Origin: DCFW01 sp963790715
GTDB taxonomy: Bacteria; Bacteroidota; Bacteroidia; Bacteroidales; Bacteroidaceae
Reading direction: 5' to 3'
Length of the DNA: 64,000 bases
Assembly (NCBI GenBank): GCA_963790715.1
Contig: CAWBPN010000013.1
Location: 176,741 to 240,740, forward strand
Both the position numbers and the translations under genes were made by a program. Within the stretch, counting starts at the first letter, position 1. Each line of letters begins with the position of its first letter. This document shows, one piece after another, positions 58,982 through 64,000 of this stretch. The notes beneath the pieces are model-generated. The model searched no databases. It had not been told where the DNA came from and saw only the letters and a list, made by a program, of their open reading frames with translations.

Positions 58982-60679
58982 CTATATTGTTAGATATTCG
59001 GCAATAGGGCTAAGTGCCAAAGCCGGGAAGAATGCCAATGCTGCTATTATTATCACTACCACAAATGTCATTACCGCAAATGTAGCCGTATCGGTTTTGA
59101 GCGTTCCTGCACTTTCAGGTACGTACTTTTTGTTGGCAAGTATTCCTGCAATGGCAACCTGTCCGATAATCGGTATATATCTTCCCAAAAGTATTGCTAT
59201 GCCTGTGGATATATTCCAAAATGCAGTATTACCGTTTAGCCCTGAAAACTCCGAGCCGTTGTTGGCAGATGCTGAAGAGAATTCATAAATCATCTCGCTC
59301 AGTCCGTGGAATGACGGATTGTTAAGCCATATCGACGCCAATTCAGGTTTGGAAGAAATCAGATGTGCTGCTATTGCCGCACCAGTCAAGATTACGAATG
59401 GATGTAGCAACGCAATGATAATGGCTATTTTCATTTCCCTAGCTTCAATCTTTTTCCCTAGGAATTCAGGCGTTCGTCCCACCATCAGTCCGCTTATAAA
59501 CACTGCAATTATGATGAAAATGTAATAATTCATGAAACCTACGCCTACACCTCCGAACCAACAGTTGGTCTGCATATTGAACATCGCAAGCATTCCCGAC
59601 ATAGGTGTCAGGCTGTCGTGCATCCCGTTTACCGAACCATTTGATGTGGCCGTGGTATTCATTGCCCATAATCCTGTGGCGGCCGAACCTATTCGCGTTT
59701 CCTTGCCTTCCATGCTGCCGTTGGGTTGCGATATGCCGATTTTGGCAATAGCTTTGTTTCCCGCCATTTCCTCATGTACGCTTACGCTCACAGTGAAAGC
59801 GTACACAATAAACATCGTAGCGAAAATCATTAACGAGAATTTCCGCTTACGCATATAAAATCCCAGCGCCCATATCAAGGCCATCGGTATAAGCATTATG
59901 GAAACACATTCAATGAGGTTGGTAAAATATGTAGGGTTTTCAAGGGGGTGGGTGGAGTTGCCTCCGTAGAAGCCTCCTCCGTTTGTTCCTAATTGCTTGA
60001 TTGCAACGATAGCGGCAACAGGTCCTTGCGGTATTACTTGCTCTTGTCCTTGTAACGTATGCACTGTTTGGTGCCCTGACATAGTCATCGGCGTTCCGTT
60101 AATGATTAATATTACAGCAACAACAAACGACAATGGTAGTAATATACGTGTGATTGAACGTACAAATAGAACCCAAAAGTTACCTAATGTGGCGGTTGTC
60201 TTTTCCGACATACCTTTTAGTATTGCTGCAAAGGCTGCCATACCTGTGGCGGCTGATGTAAATTGGAACAACATTACTACAAATATCTGTGTAAAATATG
60301 TAGCTCCGCTTTCTCCGCTGTAATGTTGCAGATTGCAGTTTCCTATGAAGCTTACGCAAGTGTTGAATGCCAACGTAATACTTTGGCCAAGGTTATGGTC
60401 TGGATTCAGTGGCAATCCTCCTTGCATCATCAATAGCGCCATTCCCCATACGAACCAGAACAGGTTCAACATTAACATCACAGAGAGAAAACGCTTCCAA
60501 TTCATTTGTTCGTTAGGATTTATCGAACAAACTTTGTACAATTTTCTCTCAAATGGATCAAGAAAATCAAAGAACGTCTTTTCACCTTTATATACTTTCG
60601 CTATGTATTTGCCTAGTGGGTAGCTTAGAACTACGCATAGCACTACTTGCAAAATCGTATCAAATATTTCTTTATTCAT
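58982..60679 (-). CDS. kdpA: potassium-transporting ATPase potassium-binding subunit
   Basis: The 565-residue membrane protein has about ten helices and four selectivity-filter-like P loops, for example FNTCVSFIGNCNLQHYSGES near 107-126 and QLGTNGGGFYGGNSTHPLEN near 227-246. Others are AMNTTATSNGSVNGMHDSLT, and ASANNGSEFSGLN near 472-484. KdpA is related to Trk/Ktr potassium channels and selects potassium. It follows the tiny kdpF by six bases. Confidence 0.97.
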   Translation of the reverse strand: MNKEIFDTILQVVLCVVLSYPLGKYIAKVYKGEKTFFDFLDPFERKLYKVCSINPNEQMNWKRFLSVMLMLNLFWFVWGMALLMMQGGLPLNPDHNLGQSITLAFNTCVSFIGNCNLQHYSGESGATYFTQIFVVMLFQFTSAATGMAAFAAILKGMSEKTTATLGNFWVLFVRSITRILLPLSFVVAVILIINGTPMTMSGHQTVHTLQGQEQVIPQGPVAAIVAIKQLGTNGGGFYGGNSTHPLENPTYFTNLIECVSIMLIPMALIWALGFYMRKRKFSLMIFATMFIVYAFTVSVSVHEEMAGNKAIAKIGISQPNGSMEGKETRIGSAATGLWAMNTTATSNGSVNGMHDSLTPMSGMLAMFNMQTNCWFGGVGVGFMNYYIFIIIAVFISGLMVGRTPEFLGKKIEAREMKIAIIIALLHPFVILTGAAIAAHLISSKPELASIWLNNPSFHGLSEMIYEFSSASANNGSEFSGLNGNTAFWNISTGIAILLGRYIPIIGQVAIAGILANKKYVPESAGTLKTDTATFAVMTFVVVIIIAALAFFPALALSPIAEYLTI

Positions 60680-60685
60680 GCCCGT

Positions 60686-60766
60686 TTAAAATTTTTCCGG
60701 TTTGATTAATACGTAAATCATGTAGCCGAATACGGCTATGCTGATAATAAAAAGTGCTAGATACAT
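60686..60766 (-). CDS. kdpF: KdpF, small subunit of potassium ATPase
   Basis: The 26-residue peptide starts MYLALFIISIAVFGYMIYVL and ends IKPEKF. It is a single membrane helix, as in other KdpF peptides, and lies six bases before kdpA. KdpF sits between KdpA and KdpB and stabilises the complex. It begins about 28 bases after the sigma-54-like start site, so it is the first gene of the operon. A longer frame across this place has no homology-like text and was not used. Confidence 0.85.
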   Translation of the reverse strand: MYLALFIISIAVFGYMIYVLIKPEKF

Positions 60767-60805
60767 ACTCTAATTGTTTTTTTGTTAAACATTTATTTGT
60801 ATGAT

Positions 60806-60820
60806 ACCAAATGTGTGCCA
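60806..60820 (-). promoter_or_regulatory. sigma-54-like -24/-12 promoter of kdpFABC
   Basis: On the minus strand TGGCAC (60820-60815), ACATT, TGGT (60809-60806) matches the TGGCAC-N5-TTGC consensus, with a perfect -24 box and correct spacing but an imperfect -12 box (GT for GC). Transcription would start near 60794. Confidence 0.55.
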
Positions 60821-60876
60821 TAAAACATACTTTGTTCATAATTAGGTATATACAAATATACAAAGAATTACGACCT

Positions 60877-60910
60877 TTCCAAAATGGAAGGGTACTTTAT
60901 CATTTTGGTA
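60877..60910. promoter_or_regulatory. twin 13-bp palindromes, candidate activator sites
   Basis: TTCCAAAATGGAA (60877-60889) is a palindrome with a three-base middle. TATCATTTTGGTA (60898-60910) is its relative in the other orientation (minus strand TACCAAAATGATA). Their centres are 21 bp apart, two helical turns, and lie about 90 to 110 bp upstream of the predicted sigma-54 start, the usual place for NtrC-type activators. Confidence 0.6.
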
Positions 60911-60957
60911 TAGATGCAATTAATAATTTATGATAAAATAGATAAGGTAATGCTTTA

Positions 60958-62292
60958 TCAATGAATGCCGTATTCTTCCATTTTTCTATATAAGGTGGTC
61001 AATCCTATTTTCATAAGTCGTGCGGCTTCGGTTTTGTTTCCTCCGGTATATTTCAACATTTTGGTTATATGTATCTTTTCTACCGAAGCTAAATCCAACA
61101 TGTTTATTTTGTCATCTTGCGACATTTGTATTTCCAACGGTAAATCACGCACATTTAATTTTTCATCCGAAGCAATTATCACGCACCGCTCGATTGTGTT
61201 GCGCAGTTCACGGATGTTTCCCTTCCACGAATATTTTTTTATAGCATCTACAAATGAATCCTCCATGCCGGTGATGCTTTTATTCATCTTTGATGCAAAT
61301 GCATTAAGGAAGTATTTTGCCAACGTTACGATGTCGTTTTCTCGTTCTCTCAACGGCGGCAGTTCTATTGAGAATACCGACAAGCGATAGAACAGGTCTT
61401 CTCTGAATTCATTGTTTTTTATAGCTTCTTTAAGGTCTTTGTTGGTGGCGGTAATAATTCTTACATCCACCTTTCTTGTAATTGTATCGCCAACAGGAAT
61501 AAATTCTCCGGTTTCCAGTGCTCTTAGTAACTTAACTTGAAGTTCCATAGGCATTTCACCTACTTCATCAAGGAAGATGGTACCTTTGTCGGCCTGTTCG
61601 AACAATCCGATTTTATCCTTTGTGGCTCCGGTGAATGCACCAGCCTTATACCCGAACAGTTCACTTTCAAGCAGTTCATGACTTAGTGCACCGCAGTTCA
61701 CGGCAACGAAATTTTTGTTTTTTCGGTTACTCGCCTGATGAATGGCAGTTGCAAACACCTCCTTCCCAGTTCCTGTTTCGCCTGTAAGTAGCACTGCTGC
61801 ATCAGTAGGAGCAACTTTCTTAGCCAAATCCTCTGCGTTTTTTAAGAATCTCGAATCACCGATAATGGAATCAAACGTATATTCCTTTTTAATTAATGAT
61901 TGCAGTTTGTCGACACGTTTCTTCAACTTTATCTTTTCAGCAGCATTTGAAAGCATGGGTATTATACGATTGTTATCATCACCTTTTGTCAAATAGTCAT
62001 ACGCGCCGTTTTTTATTGACTTCACCCCGTCTGCAATATTTCCATGAGCTGTTAACATGATAATTTCGCCGTCCGGAATCATTGATTTCAGTTCTGGAAC
62101 AATATCAATGCCGTTTCCGTCGGGAAGTAAAACATCGCACAATATAATGTCCGGTTGGTTTGATGATATCTGTTTTTTAGCTGAATTAATGCTGTCGGCC
62201 TGTAACACGTTATATCCTTCAAGCGAAATTATTCTTGACAATAATGTCCGTATTTGCGGTTCGTCGTCTATTATTAAAACTTTTATATCCAT
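60958..62292 (-). CDS. sigma-54-dependent response regulator (NtrC family)
   Basis: The 444-residue protein has a receiver domain with Asp53 in ILCDVLLPDGNG. The AAA+ domain carries Walker A GETGTGKE at 171-178, the sigma-54-contacting GAFTGA at 218-223, DEVGEMPMELQVKLLRALET (Walker B region) and the arginine-finger stretch FREDLFYRLSVF. The C-terminal Fis-type helix-turn-helix is TGGNKTEAARLMKIGLTTLY. It lies 191 bases upstream of kdpF on the same strand, in the place where KdpE would be in other bacteria. Activating kdpFABC is inferred from position and from the sigma-54-like site between them. A -7 box TACATTTG lies on the minus strand at 62322-62315. Confidence 0.93.
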   Translation of the reverse strand: MDIKVLIIDDEPQIRTLLSRIISLEGYNVLQADSINSAKKQISSNQPDIILCDVLLPDGNGIDIVPELKSMIPDGEIIMLTAHGNIADGVKSIKNGAYDYLTKGDDNNRIIPMLSNAAEKIKLKKRVDKLQSLIKKEYTFDSIIGDSRFLKNAEDLAKKVAPTDAAVLLTGETGTGKEVFATAIHQASNRKNKNFVAVNCGALSHELLESELFGYKAGAFTGATKDKIGLFEQADKGTIFLDEVGEMPMELQVKLLRALETGEFIPVGDTITRKVDVRIITATNKDLKEAIKNNEFREDLFYRLSVFSIELPPLRERENDIVTLAKYFLNAFASKMNKSITGMEDSFVDAIKKYSWKGNIRELRNTIERCVIIASDEKLNVRDLPLEIQMSQDDKINMLDLASVEKIHITKMLKYTGGNKTEAARLMKIGLTTLYRKMEEYGIH

Positions 62293-62422
62293 ACTTTTGT
62301 CGTACTTCTAAGGGCAAATGTACAAAAAATATAGAGCCGGCTTCTTTATTTGTCAATAATAATCATACTAAGACGTATAATAAATGATAATGGAAAAGTT
62401 TTATTTATTATGAATAATTTAT

Positions 62423-62430
62423 TACATTTG
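62423..62430 (+). promoter_or_regulatory. -7 box of PQQ-propeller gene
   Basis: TACATTTG lies 60 bases before the ATG at 62490. The -33 region has no TTG, so this is a tentative promoter. The rest of the 197-base gap is AT-rich without other signals seen. Confidence 0.4.
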
Positions 62431-62489
62431 TAATGTCCTATGTTGAGTAGAAGTTAAATCTTTTACATATCAAAAAACAATTTAATATT

Positions 62490-63812
62490 ATGAATACAAA
62501 AATTATCATTATTGCAGTATTCTTATGTGTTATTTCACAATTTGTCGAAGGTCAAACAGTAATGTTTGGTGGCAATGCACAACATACAGGCATTTCAAAT
62601 ACAGCATTTCCAAGAAATGGAAAGTTTAAACAATTGTGGACATTTAAAACTCATGGACGAATTTTTGCTTCGGCAGTTGCATACGATAATACAATTTATT
62701 TTGGTTCTGATGATAGTTGCCTTTATGCTTTAAATGCTGCTATCGGCAGACTTAAATGGAAAATTGTAACAAGTGCTAAAATACGTTCTACACCTGCTAT
62801 AATGAATAATGTGTTATATGTTAATGATTACAACGGCATTCTTTATGCCTTAAATGCCAAGACCGGTAAAAAGTTATGGCAAATAAAAGTAGAAAGAGAC
62901 TTGCCGAGGACAGGTTACGGACTTAATTACTGTATACCAAAAGATAGTTTAATGGTTGATTTGTGGGATTTCTATGCTTCTTCACCGACTGTTGAAAACA
63001 ATATCCTTTATTTTGGTAGTGGTTATTCAATGTATGCCATTAACACTAAAAACGGTACTGTTAGGTGGCGATTTAAAGCAACCGGTATTATTCATTCAAC
63101 ACCGGCAATTAGCAATGGCAGAGTCTTTTTCGGTTGTTGGAACGGTAAATTCTATTCGCTAAGCGTTGCAACTGGTAAAGAAATATGGAGCTACCAAACA
63201 GAATTTGACAATGAGAACCACAGTCTGGAGGGTATTCAGTCATCACCCGCAGTGTATGATTCAATTGTAGTTGTAGGTTCAAGAGATAGCCATGTGTATG
63301 CTTTCAATGCAAAAACCGGTAAAATAATTTGGAGGCAACAGTTTTCAAGTTCATGGATGCCAAGCTCGTTTGCTTACGATGGGAAAAGGCTTTATACAGG
63401 TTCTTCAGATATTACAAAATTTTTGATTTTAGATAAAAATGACGGCTCTATATTAAATTCAGTGAATACAGGCACTTACACATTTTCCACTCCTGTTTTG
63501 GCAAAGAATGTAGCGTTTATCGGTTCGGCAAATGGAGCACTCTATGCAATAGATATAACAACTGGTTCTATTATTGATGAATTTTATAGTGGTGCAAGGA
63601 AGCGTAACATATATAAAGCCGTTTTGCCTGACGGAACTCTAAACAACAAAGCTTTTGCCGATTATAACGGTATGCAATATTCAAAGGCAGTAGGATATAT
63701 GGAACGTTTATTTTCAGTAGGATCTATTTTGTCATCGCCAATTATATATAAAAATAGCGTATATTTTGGTAGTACAGATGGGCATTTTTATTGTGTCGGA
63801 TTTATGTTATAA
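62490..63812 (+). CDS. secreted PQQ-binding-like beta-propeller protein
   Basis: The 440-residue protein has a cleavable signal peptide (IIIIAVFLCVISQFVEGQTV, cut near 22). At least six PQQ-type blades follow, recognisable by repeats such as IYFGSDDSCLYALNAAIGRL, GILYALNAKTGKKLWQI, KFYSLSVATGKEIWSYQ, HVYAFNAKTGKIIWRQQF and ALYAIDITTGSI. The fold is that of PQQ dehydrogenases and BamB. No catalytic residues of a dehydrogenase are seen. It may be a periplasmic or surface scaffold; its substrate is unknown. It is divergent from the NtrC-type regulator. Confidence 0.88.
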   Translation: MNTKIIIIAVFLCVISQFVEGQTVMFGGNAQHTGISNTAFPRNGKFKQLWTFKTHGRIFASAVAYDNTIYFGSDDSCLYALNAAIGRLKWKIVTSAKIRSTPAIMNNVLYVNDYNGILYALNAKTGKKLWQIKVERDLPRTGYGLNYCIPKDSLMVDLWDFYASSPTVENNILYFGSGYSMYAINTKNGTVRWRFKATGIIHSTPAISNGRVFFGCWNGKFYSLSVATGKEIWSYQTEFDNENHSLEGIQSSPAVYDSIVVVGSRDSHVYAFNAKTGKIIWRQQFSSSWMPSSFAYDGKRLYTGSSDITKFLILDKNDGSILNSVNTGTYTFSTPVLAKNVAFIGSANGALYAIDITTGSIIDEFYSGARKRNIYKAVLPDGTLNNKAFADYNGMQYSKAVGYMERLFSVGSILSSPIIYKNSVYFGSTDGHFYCVGFML

Positions 63813-63814
63813 AT

Positions 63815-63856
63815 TCAAGGAACGATATCAATGCCGTTGCCGTCTGACTTGTAGCT
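63815..63856 (-). pseudogene. scrap of an NtrC-type receiver domain
   Basis: The minus strand reads SYKSDGNGIDIVP and a stop, matching DGNGIDIVP of the regulator at 60958. The DNA at 63819-63846 matches 62096-62123 at 25 of 28 positions. It is too short to work and is probably the end of a duplicated or lost regulator gene. Confidence 0.5.
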
Positions 63857-63926
63857 AAAATAATATTAAATACATATTTGAACACTTTCAAATATACCCA
63901 TATTGTTAGAAATGTGTTTTTCCTAT

Positions 63927-64000
63927 TCAGCTTTCAAAAATCTTATTGTTATTGATGTTTCGGATGAAAGGCTGAATGGTTATGTCCGGTTTCAGGTATT
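63927..64000 (-). CDS. possible C-terminal end of a gene running off the window
   Basis: The minus strand is open from the window edge to TGA at 63929-63927 and reads YLKPDITIQPFIRNINNNKI then FES. The composition looks protein-like. The plus strand also has an open frame from ATG 63912 to the edge, so the choice is uncertain and no function can be given. Confidence 0.3.
   Translation of the reverse strand, partial: YLKPDITIQPFIRNINNNKIFES

Noticed and set aside
60672..60863. A 63-residue minus-strand reading frame over the kdpF region
   Set aside because: It has no protein-like conserved text, and another frame contains the typical KdpF peptide at the expected place.
63912..64000. A plus-strand gene beginning at ATG 63912
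   Set aside because: The frame is only 29 codons to the window edge and competes with an equally open minus-strand frame; it cannot be supported.

Overview
The window looks like a chromosome segment of a gut-type Bacteroidales bacterium. It is AT-rich. Many genes are preceded by the Bacteroidota promoter type (TTG, 18-22 bases, TAnnTTTG). It also carries families typical of the phylum: GldE-like CNNM protein, DUF3810, DUF6340, DUF6565, a PpiD-like SurA_N protein and a stand-alone KdpD sensor domain. I cannot name the genus.

Positions 1-12.1 kb form an accessory, defence-like region with visibly more AT-rich genes. In order it holds the C-terminal part of a large SF1 helicase-nuclease, an unknown protein, an AlbA_2/HATPase protein with a (TSQK)4 linker, a DprA/SLOG-like protein, a truncated rhuM in front of a complete rhuM, and a further rhuM-like scrap. 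Then come an AAA ATPase followed by a TOPRIM-like protein whose third codon is a stop, a CPBP protease, a Fic protein, a frameshifted acetyltransferase scrap and an AAA_14/DUF234 ATPase. No integrase, transposase or tRNA was seen.

Positions 12.2-33.2 kb are core genome. A minus-strand run carries tsaC, clc, fmt, mutS2, uvrD/pcrA and nspC. A plus-strand L,D-transpeptidase and ECF-sigma cassette follows, then lipoproteins, ppiD, gldE-lptC-coaX and rfbC-rfbD. Positions 33.3-36.3 kb hold a four-gene GDP-D-glycero-D-manno-heptose operon (hddA, gmhA, hddC, gmhB) whose promoter sits between perfect 15-bp inverted repeats. A 0.9 kb gene-free stretch follows, with four 22-bp-period repeats and a long leader to a cold-shock-type DEAD-box helicase and an RRM protein.

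Positions 38.7-53.5 kb are housekeeping genes: rsgA-frr, a metal ABC permease overlapping tsaE, a likely promoter-plus-terminator small RNA, pyrH, mazG, a frameshifted DUF3810 gene, valS, a ModF-like ABC ATPase and aspS. Positions 53.5-62.3 kb are a complete potassium-uptake module: kdpFABC, a separate KdpD sensor-domain protein, a separate PAS histidine kinase and, in place of KdpE, an NtrC-type sigma-54 activator. A sigma-54-like promoter and two related 13-bp palindromes lie between the activator gene and kdpF. The window ends with a PQQ-propeller protein and a small scrap of a second NtrC-type receiver.

The most unusual signal is in the rhuM genes. Each copy carries a near-perfect palindrome centred on the same codon, but the arm sequences differ between copies.
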